Positions 51,308 to 60,785 of a stretch of DNA of 64,000 bases are shown piece by piece; the first letter of the stretch is position 1, and each line of letters opens with the position of its first letter. Below the pieces are notes generated by a model, which searched no databases, had not been told where the DNA came from, and saw nothing but the letters and a program-made list of their open reading frames with translations. The stretch is from Betaproteobacteria bacterium HGW-Betaproteobacteria-6. Lineage in GTDB: Bacteria > Pseudomonadota > Gammaproteobacteria > Burkholderiales > Rhodocyclaceae. The position numbers and the translations under genes were made by a program. Location: NCBI GenBank assembly GCA_002842145.1, contig PHCF01000004.1, positions 1 through 64,000 on the forward strand. Reading direction: 5' to 3'.

Positions 51308-51553
51308 GTGACACCTACCCATGGCAACTAACTTCAAAGCAAACTCGATCTGTTCGACTCTCGGTCAGAACAACTTCAAAGCACTTGGGAATATATCTGG
51401 AGTAATTGCATCGTGGTGGTCGCGTGACCGTGCCAACGAAATCAATCGAAATGGCGACTCCTTGGTAGTGGCAAACGATTAGTCACAACAGATCGACTTG
51501 TTTTTTCTGCAATAATTATTGCAGCGCAATATCGTCTTTGACATAGTTGCAAG

Positions 51554-51616
51554 AGTATCTCTCTGCGTCCACCTTCGGGTTGGATTTAAGCCTGCGGTAG
51601 CGCAGGCTTTTTTTTG
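51554..51616 (+). ncRNA. Putative sRNA 2 ending in a Rho-independent terminator
   Basis: TTGCAG-N17-CATAGT promoter-like boxes then TCTC...TTCGGGTTGGATTTAAGCCTGCG-GTAG-CGCAGGCTTTTTTTT; resembles 49311-49370. Confidence 0.5.
51588..51616 (+). terminator. Rho-independent terminator
   Basis: AAGCCTGCG-GTAG-CGCAGGCTT followed by T-run. Confidence 0.85.
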
Positions 51617-51710
51617 CTTGGCGTTTCAAATCTGAATTCAGTGCGTTAATAGTCACAACATTAATTTATTAACAGATTGATGAATGTGGTTGAGAGGAGG
51701 CCATTTTAGT

Positions 51711-52298
51711 ATGCCAAGCAAACGAGTTAGTGAATGGCCAATCGATAATGCATTTCTGAAACGCCACTCCCCAAGAGCCTTTTCTAAAGAAAAAATAACT
51801 GAGTCAATGTTATTGACTCTTCTTGAAGCAGCCCGCTGGGCACCATCATCGTTGAACATACAACCGTGGCGCTTTGTATATTCCTTGCGGGGTGACCAAG
51901 CCTGGAATGGATTGATTAGCAGCTTGAGACCTTACAACCATACAAGCGCATGCTCAGCTTCTGCTCTCGTCGTGTTCGCTTCAAATCGATTTCATCTCCC
52001 TGAAGGAACAGAGGACCCGGTTCTTAATCCGTTTCATGTATTCGACACGGGGGCCGCGTGGAGTTGCTTTTCTATCCAAGCAGCAATGAGTGATTGGTAC
52101 GTATTACCAATGGGCGGATTCGACTCCGCTGCAATTGCCAAGAATATCCGTTTGCCGTCAGATTACTCAGTTCACATTGTCGCAGCAATCGGCCGAATGC
52201 TAGACCCTTCGGCCCTGACTACGAATCTCGGACAGAACGATGCCGCCAATAACCGCCGCCCCCTATCGGAGACAGCTTTTTTAGGGCATTTCCCTTAA
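51711..52298 (+). CDS. Nitroreductase family protein
   Basis: RHSPRAFSKEKITESMLLTLLEAARWAPSSLNIQPWRFVY; start at MPSKRVSEWP. Confidence 0.85.
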   Translation: MPSKRVSEWPIDNAFLKRHSPRAFSKEKITESMLLTLLEAARWAPSSLNIQPWRFVYSLRGDQAWNGLISSLRPYNHTSACSASALVVFASNRFHLPEGTEDPVLNPFHVFDTGAAWSCFSIQAAMSDWYVLPMGGFDSAAIAKNIRLPSDYSVHIVAAIGRMLDPSALTTNLGQNDAANNRRPLSETAFLGHFP

Positions 52299-52467
52299 AT
52301 ACTTCAATGCGATTCCATTGAGATAGGAATCTGAATCGCAAAACCTTATCTACATTCTTGGTGCGATCATAATGAAGTACCTCTGCCGAAGCATATTAGC
52401 CAGCACTTAACTAGCTATTTAAGTGAAAGTCTCCCATGACAAATCAGCTTTGCACATCCTAGAACTG

Positions 52468-53241
52468 CTATCCCCTCAAGAAAATACCCTCCGGATCAAC
52501 TACCCGGCGCAGAATTTCCAACTCATCATTCGATGGTGCAGAAGTTTCAACCGCTTCGCTACAATCAATCTCAAACCCTGTCTCAGCTTTCACGTTTAGG
52601 GGCGTCGCCCCCGGATGATAGGACGCAAGGTATGGCTCTCTAGTTATTGGACGATACTTAATTACCCCCAAAGTAGTAACCACAGCAGCAGGTCCTCCAC
52701 CGGGAATACCTGCACGTTCTCGACTGTTTCCGCCAACAAGCCAGCCGGGACTGGTTCGATAGTCCACCCGTTCAGGGAAACGCCGCTTTTCATGCCGGGC
52801 AATGATGACCGTTCTCGAAGACAACGCCGAGACATCTGCCGAACCACCACTTCCCGGCAAACGCACTTTCGGATGTCGATAATCAGGACCCAGTGCGGTT
52901 GAATTCAGATTGCCATAACGATCAATCTGAGCCCCCCCTAGAAACCCAACGTCGACACGCCCACCCTGGAGTATGTAGTTGAACACGTCGAAAAGCCCCG
53001 CAGCTTGCGCCGCTCCAAACAGGGTCCGAGAGTCGCCAACGCTCATCGGGAGATGGAGCATGCGGGGTGCTACTGCCCCTGCCTCGAAAACAATGTCGCA
53101 ATTTGGTGCATGCATCCGCTGCGCCAGCATCGCGCCAAGAATAGGCAATCCGGTTCCTGCAAAAACAACCTCACCGTCAGCAATCTCTCTGGCTGCTGCA
53201 ACCACCATAATTTCAGTAGTTGAATGCTGCAATATTTTCAT
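52468..53241 (-). CDS. CoA-transferase family beta subunit (glutaconate CoA-transferase / IpdB-like)
   Basis: VFAGTGLPILGAMLAQRMHAPN, FEAGAVAPRMLHLPMSVGDSRT, GGAQIDRYGNLNSTALG. Confidence 0.82.
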   Translation of the reverse strand: MKILQHSTTEIMVVAAAREIADGEVVFAGTGLPILGAMLAQRMHAPNCDIVFEAGAVAPRMLHLPMSVGDSRTLFGAAQAAGLFDVFNYILQGGRVDVGFLGGAQIDRYGNLNSTALGPDYRHPKVRLPGSGGSADVSALSSRTVIIARHEKRRFPERVDYRTSPGWLVGGNSRERAGIPGGGPAAVVTTLGVIKYRPITREPYLASYHPGATPLNVKAETGFEIDCSEAVETSAPSNDELEILRRVVDPEGIFLRG

Positions 53242-54200
53242 GCGACCCGCCGCCTAAGTTTCGGATTGTATCCAAAGCCTGAATGCGCCTTAAGCGCTTC
53301 CAATTGCACTCGTCCCCCTACCGCATTGAGGTAACTGGCCTGATCCTCGACACCATAAACAAAGCGATCCAGATAACGCACCAATCCATCTTCAGTTTCG
53401 GCGGAATTGTTATATAGGATCAGGTGATCAGGATCGTAATCATAATAGTTATGCACGCCATGCGGATGCGCACCAAAAGGAACATGGACAACCCCATGCA
53501 CCGCGAACGACGGAATGCGATTCCGCTCCGGCTCGCGCCGGAGCTCCTCGTCGTCAACCAACTCCTCACACGTAACAATCACTCTCCGGGACGCCAGCGC
53601 CATCTGAACATCAAGAAACTCCTGCCCCTCAATTCGTACAAGCCCTGCTGGGCTTGCTTTCTGGACATGCAGGAGACAAAAGTCAGTCGTTATTGCCGGC
53701 ACCAGAACGACTTTTCGCTTGGAAAACGGACAGTCCATAAGAACTGCCTTGCATACTGCTGCTTCAGGGTCACGCTCCCTGGATTCCGGTGACAGGCCAT
53801 CCTGTTCCAACATGTCAGTACCCAGCATTGACAACGTTGGAAAAAATGGCAACCCCATCGCCCCCGCTGTAAAACGGGCCATCATCGCCGCGTTCGAATA
53901 GTCTTCAAACTCAAGTTCACCGCTCTCAATGAAACGTCTCCAGTTAGGTGCGATGGGTGCCAAGACCCCGTCTGCGAGATACGCAGCCTCAACTCTACGT
54001 ACACAGCCGGCACCAATCAGTAAATCGAGCTCGCTTCCCGCAGAATGTGCGTAAACAACGAAATCCTTTCGTTTTTGTCGAATCAGTTCGCGTAGCAAGG
54101 CCGTAGGGTGACGCTGACTTGTAAACCCTCCGATCGCTAAAGATGCTCCAGAATTAATTTGCTGTGCGGCAGCAGTGAGTTCCAATAACTTGTTTTGCAC
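53238..54200 (-). CDS. CoA-transferase family alpha subunit (glutaconate CoA-transferase / IpdA-like)
   Basis: ASLAIGGFTSQRHPTALLRELIRQKRKDFVVYAHSAGSELDLLIGAGCVRRVEAAY; GTG start at VQNKLLEL. Confidence 0.82.
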   Translation of the reverse strand: MQNKLLELTAAAQQINSGASLAIGGFTSQRHPTALLRELIRQKRKDFVVYAHSAGSELDLLIGAGCVRRVEAAYLADGVLAPIAPNWRRFIESGELEFEDYSNAAMMARFTAGAMGLPFFPTLSMLGTDMLEQDGLSPESRERDPEAAVCKAVLMDCPFSKRKVVLVPAITTDFCLLHVQKASPAGLVRIEGQEFLDVQMALASRRVIVTCEELVDDEELRREPERNRIPSFAVHGVVHVPFGAHPHGVHNYYDYDPDHLILYNNSAETEDGLVRYLDRFVYGVEDQASYLNAVGGRVQLEALKAHSGFGYNPKLRRRVA

Positions 54201-54216
54201 CGCCCCTCCTTCTCGG

Positions 54217-55149
54217 CTACAGGGCTCTGCACAGCTGCGGGACCAGTTCAAATAGGTCACCGACAAGACCATAGTCGGCCACTTGAAAAATAGGGGCTTC
54301 GGGATCCTTGTTGATGGCGACAATAACCTTGGATTCCTTCATTCCGGCCAGATGCTGGATAGCACCGGAGATGCCAACGGCAATGTAGAGTTGCGGCGCA
54401 ACGATCTTTCCTGTCTGCCCAACCTGATAGTCATTGGGCACAAAACCTGCATCGACTGCGGCACGCGAGGCACCAAGCGCAGCACCCAAGGCGTCAGCAA
54501 GGGGTTCCAGTAATTTGTGATAGTTCTCACCATTCCCGAGTCCCCGACCGCCAGAGACAATGATCTTGGCGGCCCCCAGTTCCGGACGCTCTGACTTGCT
54601 CAATTCGCGACCAATGAGTTTGGTCTGATTCGTATCAACTCCCCCCGCGATAGCTTCGATCAACGCACTATTATTTCCCTCTTGGGCAGCATCGAAAGCA
54701 GTGGTGCGAACAGTAATAACCTTAATCCGGTCGGTACTCATTACCGTTGCCAGCGCGTTGCCAGCGTAAATTGGACGCACGAACGTATCCGTGGATTCGA
54801 TAGCTGTGATTTCGGATATCTGGGCGACATCAAGCAACGCTGCAACCCGCGGCATAAGGTTCTTACCGAAGGTTGTTGCGGGGACGAGAATGTGAGTATA
54901 TCCAGCAGAATGAGCGATGACCAAGGCAGCGATATTCTCGGCAGTCTGACTTTCGTAGTGGACTGCGTCTACCACCTTCACTCGGCTCACACCGAGAAGG
55001 GTAGCGGTTTGTTGGGCAACGCTGGTGCAGCTTGCACCGACAACGAGGACGTGAATATCGTCCCCCAGTTGCTGGGCTGCGGTGATCGTGTTGCGGGTAG
55101 CCGCTTTAAGCACCTGATTGTCGTGTTCGGCAATAACGAGGATGGACAT
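54217..55149 (-). CDS. etfA: Electron transfer flavoprotein alpha subunit
   Basis: C-terminal [52 protein letters not shown]. Confidence 0.93.
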   Translation of the reverse strand: MSILVIAEHDNQVLKAATRNTITAAQQLGDDIHVLVVGASCTSVAQQTATLLGVSRVKVVDAVHYESQTAENIAALVIAHSAGYTHILVPATTFGKNLMPRVAALLDVAQISEITAIESTDTFVRPIYAGNALATVMSTDRIKVITVRTTAFDAAQEGNNSALIEAIAGGVDTNQTKLIGRELSKSERPELGAAKIIVSGGRGLGNGENYHKLLEPLADALGAALGASRAAVDAGFVPNDYQVGQTGKIVAPQLYIAVGISGAIQHLAGMKESKVIVAINKDPEAPIFQVADYGLVGDLFELVPQLCRAL

Positions 55150-55151
55150 AT

Positions 55152-55901
55152 TTAGATCACCTTGGCTTCATTCTTGAGTTTATTGACCAGTTCGGCCACG
55201 TCGGCAACCAGAATGCCGGCGCTGCGTTTTGGCGGTTCGGACACCTTCAGGGTGGTAAGTCGGGGAGCAACGTCAACTCCGAGCTCCGCTGGCGTAACAG
55301 TATTGAGCGGCTTTTTCTTGGCCTTCATGATGTTAGGCAAAGTCGCATAGCGTGGCTCGTTGAGGCGCAGGTCGGTTGATACCACAGCCGGCAGGCTGAT
55401 CTCGAGGGTTTCGAGGCCGCCATCGATTTCACGAGTAACCTGTGCAGAGGCCTCAGCAATCACCACCTTCGAGGCAAAGGTAGCTTGTGGCCAGTCGGCT
55501 AGGGCAGCAAGCATTTGGCCAGTCTGGTTGGCATCGTCATCGATAGCTTGCTTCCCGCAGATGACAAGACCCGGGGCTTCCTTATCGCATAGTGCTTTCA
55601 GGAGTTTGGCAACGGCAAGAGGTTGGAGGTCAGCATCGGTCTCAACTAGGATTCCACGATCGGCACCGATGGCCATCGCAGTGCGCAATGTTTCCTGACA
55701 GGCAGAAACACCACAACAGACAGCGATGACTTCGCTGGCGACTCCAGCCTCCTTGAGGCGGACACCTTCTTCAACGGCGATTTCGTCAAATGGATTCATG
55801 CTCATTTTGACATTGGCCAAATCAACACCAGATCCGTCACTCTTGACGCGAATCTTCACGTTGTAATCAACCACGCGTTTTACGGGCACCAGAATCTTCA
55901 T
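55152..55901 (-). CDS. etfB: Electron transfer flavoprotein beta subunit
   Basis: [19 protein letters not shown]...[18 protein letters not shown]...[32 protein letters not shown]. Confidence 0.93.
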   Translation of the reverse strand: MKILVPVKRVVDYNVKIRVKSDGSGVDLANVKMSMNPFDEIAVEEGVRLKEAGVASEVIAVCCGVSACQETLRTAMAIGADRGILVETDADLQPLAVAKLLKALCDKEAPGLVICGKQAIDDDANQTGQMLAALADWPQATFASKVVIAEASAQVTREIDGGLETLEISLPAVVSTDLRLNEPRYATLPNIMKAKKKPLNTVTPAELGVDVAPRLTTLKVSEPPKRSAGILVADVAELVNKLKNEAKVI

Positions 55902-56036
55902 TATTTCAACACTCCTCTTAATCGACAGGACTAATACGAACAAACGGTAAGCCTTGAAATTATTACTGTTCGGCTTATTTTGCGTGGCATGCTACGGTGA
56001 GCAAGACTGTTGCGCAAACGACTTGAATGAACAACG

Positions 56037-56055
56037 TTGTGCATAAAATGCACAA
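56037..56055. promoter_or_regulatory. Candidate LysR-type operator TTGTGCAT-AAA-ATGCACAA
   Basis: Perfect 8-bp inverted repeat between divergent etfB and LysR gene; TTGCGCAA at 56010-56017 upstream. Confidence 0.5.
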
Positions 56056-56075
56056 GTTGTATCCTCAGCCTTAGA

Positions 56076-56107
56076 CAAACATGCGCCGAAGCAAACATGC
56101 GCCGAAG
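56076..56107. repeat. Perfect 16-bp tandem duplication (CAAACATGCGCCGAAG)x2 across the LysR start codon
   Basis: 56076-56091 and 56092-56107 identical. Confidence 0.9.
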
Positions 56108-56993
56108 AATTCCCAGTACTCGAGCACTTCTGGCTTTCGAAGCCGCAGCAAGCCATGAAAACTTTTCAAAGGCTGCTGAAGATTTATGCGTGACGCAAAG
56201 TGCCATTTGCAGGCAGATTGCCTACCTCGAAAGTTTTGTCGGGCTAAAACTCTTTCGTCGGTCAAAGCGCGGGGTGACCTTGACCGAAGCGGGCAAGACT
56301 TATGCCCGAAAGATTTCCAGTCAGCTGGATGCAGTGGAACGAGATACCACTCACCTCATGTCAGAAACAGGATTCGGCGGGTCCATCGAACTGGCCGTCT
56401 CCCCTACCCTTGCATCGAGATGGTTAATACCGCGCCTCGCCGATTTTCGCCAGGTGCAGCCGGAAATTACCGTCCATCTAACGACTTGTACACGCCCTTT
56501 CCTTTTTGATGAAACCGAGTTTGACGCGGCAATTCTCGCCAGCGGCGCAACATGGCCAGGTGCGGAATCCGTTTATCTCATGAGCGAGGCAGTGACACCG
56601 GTCTGCAGTCCGAGACTAATCGCGCCAGACTCGCGAATTGTCCCCGAAGCGATCTGCCAATTCCCATTGCTTCAGCAAACTACACGGCCTTACGCATGGC
56701 GATTGTGGTTCGAGTCGATTGGAATAAATTTCCAGAGCGACATGGTTGGCCCAAGATACGACCTGTTTTCCATGTTGAGCCAAGCTGCAATGTTAGACAT
56801 GGGAATCGCCCTCATTCCCCCACAACTGATCGAGCATGAGCTTTCTCAAGGACTACTGATTACCCCAACGCCGGAATGCACATTCAGTGACCGCGCCTAC
56901 TATCTGACTTATCCTGAGGCGCGATCCAACAGCGAAAACCTTCGAGTATTTCGTCAATGGTTAACTGAACAAACATCAGGACGACTTATTTAA
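56097..56993 (+). CDS. LysR family transcriptional regulator (GcvA-like)
   Basis: MRRRIPSTRALLAFEAAASHENFSKAAEDLCVTQSAICRQIAYLESFVGLKLFRRSKRGVTLTEAGK. Confidence 0.88.
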   Translation: MRRRIPSTRALLAFEAAASHENFSKAAEDLCVTQSAICRQIAYLESFVGLKLFRRSKRGVTLTEAGKTYARKISSQLDAVERDTTHLMSETGFGGSIELAVSPTLASRWLIPRLADFRQVQPEITVHLTTCTRPFLFDETEFDAAILASGATWPGAESVYLMSEAVTPVCSPRLIAPDSRIVPEAICQFPLLQQTTRPYAWRLWFESIGINFQSDMVGPRYDLFSMLSQAAMLDMGIALIPPQLIEHELSQGLLITPTPECTFSDRAYYLTYPEARSNSENLRVFRQWLTEQTSGRLI

Positions 56994-57850
56994 TTAGGTT
57001 GGGCTTTGATAATCACCGTGTTTTACGCCTAGCAGATGGGATACCCATTATTTCGGACAATGGCCTTCCAAAGTTCTCGTGTAGTTAAATTACTTATCGG
57101 CACATTGTGCTACCACTCCCAAAAAATGGAATATGCATGAAAAATCTATGCAATCCGTTACATACACCTTATATTGAACAGCGATACATATTACTCTGGA
57201 TAAATAGCGTAACTTTGCAGAAAAATTATTTACCGACTTTCGCAGCTTCAACTCAGCCTATTCGCTGGAGATGCAAGTATTTTGTTAACCATCGCCATAG
57301 TCGCAGGAATGCCAACTCCCTTGTTTGAATTAAGTTGGCGGCACGAGATAGCAATGATGAACCACCTACTGTCATTATCAACGCCATTCGCAAGCCATTA
57401 GAATTCCGAGCGCTTTCGAATGGCGCCTCCTCTCGTTGCATTGAAGCCTGCCAGTCAATTCCGGAAACTGATCGTGCTTTCACCCATTCGATTCTGGAAT
57501 GGTACCGGCTCCAAGTCGACGTCGCAGTCAATAACTGACTAATTTATCTTGTCAGACAATGCCGGTTAATTGTCCTTACACCTATCCCACACAGGGACAC
57601 CGTCTTCTTGTGGTAAGCGTTCCCGTCTTGCAACTTCGTTAAGAATAACGCCATGAATATGTCTATCTTGTCTCGCGCCGATATAGTCATTGAGTTATAC
57701 GTTTTCTCCACTCAGGTGACTGTAAGCTGATCACTAGACTCGAACACCTGCACAGATTCCGTTGACGCAACCGCGACATTACTTGTAACCGTCAGACTGA
57801 CAGACTCTCGAAGATTGAGTCGATACTCCATCAAAAGGTAGGAGACCTAT

Positions 57851-58147
57851 ATGAAAACTGCTTCAGTGACATGTCTGAGAACACTGGCTGAACCGCTGGC
57901 AGCCTTATCCCTCTCGCATTTGAACTCGGACACCCGCCAGAGGCTGGCCGATGATGACCTTTCAGTCAATGCCTATCCGACCGCCTGTGGCGGCATCCTC
58001 TACGTCGGTAGGCCACGCCAACGTATTCCGACCGAAGCGGATTTGGCTGCAATCTTTGAGATCGCCGAGCAGGCTGGTATCGTCTGGTTAAAATTCGATA
58101 ACGAGGCCGCGGTAATCGACGGTCTACCAATTTTTGAGACAAAATAG
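57851..58147 (+). CDS. DUF5983-like protein typical of ICEs/plasmids
   Basis: LADDDLSVNAYPTACGGILYVGRPRQRIPTEADLAAIFEIAEQAGIVWLKFDNEAAVIDGLPIFE. Confidence 0.65.
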   Translation: MKTASVTCLRTLAEPLAALSLSHLNSDTRQRLADDDLSVNAYPTACGGILYVGRPRQRIPTEADLAAIFEIAEQAGIVWLKFDNEAAVIDGLPIFETK

Positions 58148-58239
58148 CCCGCATCGTGAGTGGCGCTACTTTAGGTCTATGCATTAGGACCGGCCCATAC
58201 ATGAATTTTTCCTGCGACTATTGCACGTTAGCCATGCCA

Positions 58240-59448
58240 TCAGGGAGAGCCGGCAACACATTTCAGGGATGGCATCGGTTGTTCGGTCGACCATACCCAG
58301 GTCGCGTCGCCCCCGCGCTTGATGGCTTTTTCCTTTGCCGCCCGCTCCTTGGCATCCAGAAATGGACTGACTATGTGCAATGGGATAATGGACGGTCCTG
58401 CATCGAGTAGCAACGCATTCGGGAAACCCGCAACACTTCTCGCATCGTAGCGCAGCGGCTTGATGAAATGTCGGCGCTGTGCGACCAGGGCGTCAATCAG
58501 CGGCAACTCGTGCACTCCCTCGACGGGAATCCAGTGTTCGCTAAGCAGCATTAAACTCACCGTATCAATTTCATAGGTATATTCGCGACGGGCGCGGATC
58601 AATGAGGTCATGATCAGGCGTGTCGGACGACCTAGATCGGCATCCCGCGCCTCGAACAAAGGTGCAAACACACGTTCGATGCGATCCCAACTTCGGCTTG
58701 TTATCAGCAACGGCGTATCTGGCATATGGCGGATCCACACCCGGCGCCCCAACATCGTCGCTTCATTTGCCTTGTACTCGCCGATTACGACGGCCAGCGA
58801 CGCCTCTTCTTCCCGAAGGCTTAGCACCGCAAGTTTCTCGTGTCGGCGTTGCGCTACGCCAACTTTAGAGCTTTCGCTAAAGGGTTCTGGCACATACAAC
58901 CTATCGACCAGTGGCACGCCCTTCACCATGATCCCCACGGCTGCCTCCATCAGGTATTTGCACAGCACCCCTTGATTGCGTTTTCCAAACATAGCAGGTG
59001 TCCAGCGGTTGAAACCCGCGCGCTCGAAAAGGAAGTGCGCCAAGGCGCGCAAGGACATACGCAGCCTAGGTACATCAACCTCCCGCACCTCCCGAGACTC
59101 TGCTCGTGGCACACTTCGCCCTAATTTTCGCGACCAGGGGAAATCAACACGCAACTCCACCTTGCCGGGTTCTGGCTCCAGCACCGCTTCACCCATGAGT
59201 TCGCCCAAGCCTGACTGTTGTGGTTCCGGGTCGTAGGATGGACAAGCAGGATGATGGGCACTACCGCTACCCGGCATCCGCTTAACCACAAAGTTGCTGT
59301 GCCTAGCGACATACATTTCAATACCACCTGGTACGCACAGACAGCGCGGTCGCACAAGAGTGTCATAAGCATCAGCAAGTGCCGCCTGCAGTTGCGGATC
59401 CTCCTCTTCGAACTCGCAGCCTTTAATGGCAAACCGCTGGCGCTCCAT
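58240..59448 (-). CDS. DUF1173 family protein
   Basis: RPRCLCVPGGIEMYVARHSNFVVKRMPGSGSAHHPACPSYDPEPQQSGLGELMGEAV. Confidence 0.7.
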   Translation of the reverse strand: MERQRFAIKGCEFEEEDPQLQAALADAYDTLVRPRCLCVPGGIEMYVARHSNFVVKRMPGSGSAHHPACPSYDPEPQQSGLGELMGEAVLEPEPGKVELRVDFPWSRKLGRSVPRAESREVREVDVPRLRMSLRALAHFLFERAGFNRWTPAMFGKRNQGVLCKYLMEAAVGIMVKGVPLVDRLYVPEPFSESSKVGVAQRRHEKLAVLSLREEEASLAVVIGEYKANEATMLGRRVWIRHMPDTPLLITSRSWDRIERVFAPLFEARDADLGRPTRLIMTSLIRARREYTYEIDTVSLMLLSEHWIPVEGVHELPLIDALVAQRRHFIKPLRYDARSVAGFPNALLLDAGPSIIPLHIVSPFLDAKERAAKEKAIKRGGDATWVWSTEQPMPSLKCVAGSP

Positions 59449-59456
59449 CGCGGCAC

Positions 59457-60398
59457 TCAGACTAAATCGTCGAGCAATTCTGCGAGCGTCGGCTTGGGTC
59501 GTGGGAGCAGTTCCCTTACCGCGCTTCGCTCTCCAATACCAAGGATTGTACCGACCTGATCCTCATCGCCCCCCCTTGTGTACATCCGTGATATCACCGT
59601 TAGACGGGCCGATTGCGCACTCAGTCCCTTGAGTTCAGCGTAGCGAAACAATTTTCGATAAATTTCCAGCAAGACGCGGCATACGTAGCGTTTCTGGCCA
59701 GGCCCACCATTTGAAGTAATTTTGTAAGCCTCGCCAGTCGGCGACAAAAACAAGCTGCTGTTCGGATCTAGGCCTCGATAAAGATCCGGCTCGCCAATGC
59801 CATGCCTACACTCACACCGTTCGCGAAAGTAGGCAGCCAGTGCATTTTCAAGGCGCCTGCTACTAAAATATAAAGGGCGCAGCTTGCCATTGATCGCTGC
59901 CTCGGGTCGCAATTCCGACTCCCGACAAACGCTTCCGTCCGGATTTAGATAATCGCGCACCTCAAGACGCGCAATCTCTAGAGGGCGCAAACCTGTTGCA
60001 AAAAGAATGTAGTACAAGGCCAAATCGTGCCAAGGGCGACTAGTCCGGCCCTTGATGCGAATTGCGCCCTGCTCAACTTCAAGTACCGATAGCACCCTCG
60101 CTGTGCGGGCATTCAAGGCCGCCTGCGGCACAAAACCGGCCAGCGCAACGTGGATAGCTTCCCGATGCAGACGCAAGCGTCGGACAAAGGCTGCACCTTC
60201 CTCTTTAAGGCCCTCGACACCAACAGCCTGGGTTAGTTGGATGGCAAGCGATTTTATGCGCCGCTCAACTGCAGTACGCGAAATACCGAAACGTACCGCT
60301 GCCGCTTCATAGGTGAGGCCATCGACCACCGCCTTAAGCATTTCGGCTGATTGCGCCAACATATCCGTGCGTTGATGGGTTTCATTTTCACCTGACAT
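59457..60398 (-). CDS. Tyrosine-recombinase-like protein with N-terminal HTH (copy B), no obvious catalytic Tyr
   Basis: Collinear paralog of 21016..22023: TYEAAAVRFGISRTAVERRIKS, FATGLRPLEIARLEVRDYLN, ARLTVISRMYTRGGDEDQVGTILGIGERSAVRELLPRP. Confidence 0.72.
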   Translation of the reverse strand: MSGENETHQRTDMLAQSAEMLKAVVDGLTYEAAAVRFGISRTAVERRIKSLAIQLTQAVGVEGLKEEGAAFVRRLRLHREAIHVALAGFVPQAALNARTARVLSVLEVEQGAIRIKGRTSRPWHDLALYYILFATGLRPLEIARLEVRDYLNPDGSVCRESELRPEAAINGKLRPLYFSSRRLENALAAYFRERCECRHGIGEPDLYRGLDPNSSLFLSPTGEAYKITSNGGPGQKRYVCRVLLEIYRKLFRYAELKGLSAQSARLTVISRMYTRGGDEDQVGTILGIGERSAVRELLPRPKPTLAELLDDLV

Positions 60399-60785
60399 GC
60401 CTTACTCCCTTCTCAAACCACTGACCAAAATGCGTCCTTATGCTCAACCGCTCAGCACACTTTCACCAGGTGAAATCACTATTAAAACAAAGGGATTTCG
60501 ACATCGCTCTGGGAATATTAGTCGTCTGAAAATGGACTTTTCGTTGCAAAATTGTTCCGTTGTAAATACGAAAACTAGAGATAGCCACAAACGAAAACTG
60601 TCATTAGAAATGAGAGCCAGACCAGCTTCGTTGCGCAGCACCCCCTTTTCTTCAAATAACGCACCCAAACCATCATGTTTTAGTTGATATGAATTTCGCT
60701 CCGGCCCTTGGACGAGAACCTTCAGAGCAAGCAATCTTTTTGGCCCCTCCAAAGAACGCAAAAGCAAAGATTGTTCTCCGTTATC

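Noticed and set aside
48983-51470. Recurring GGTGGCAAAC-like strings near 49035, 49210 and 51465
   Set aside because: Short and imperfect; not distinguishable from chance without a genome scan.
57253-57538. Overlapping small ORFs on both strands
   Set aside because: No motif; too short to support. Possibly a remnant.
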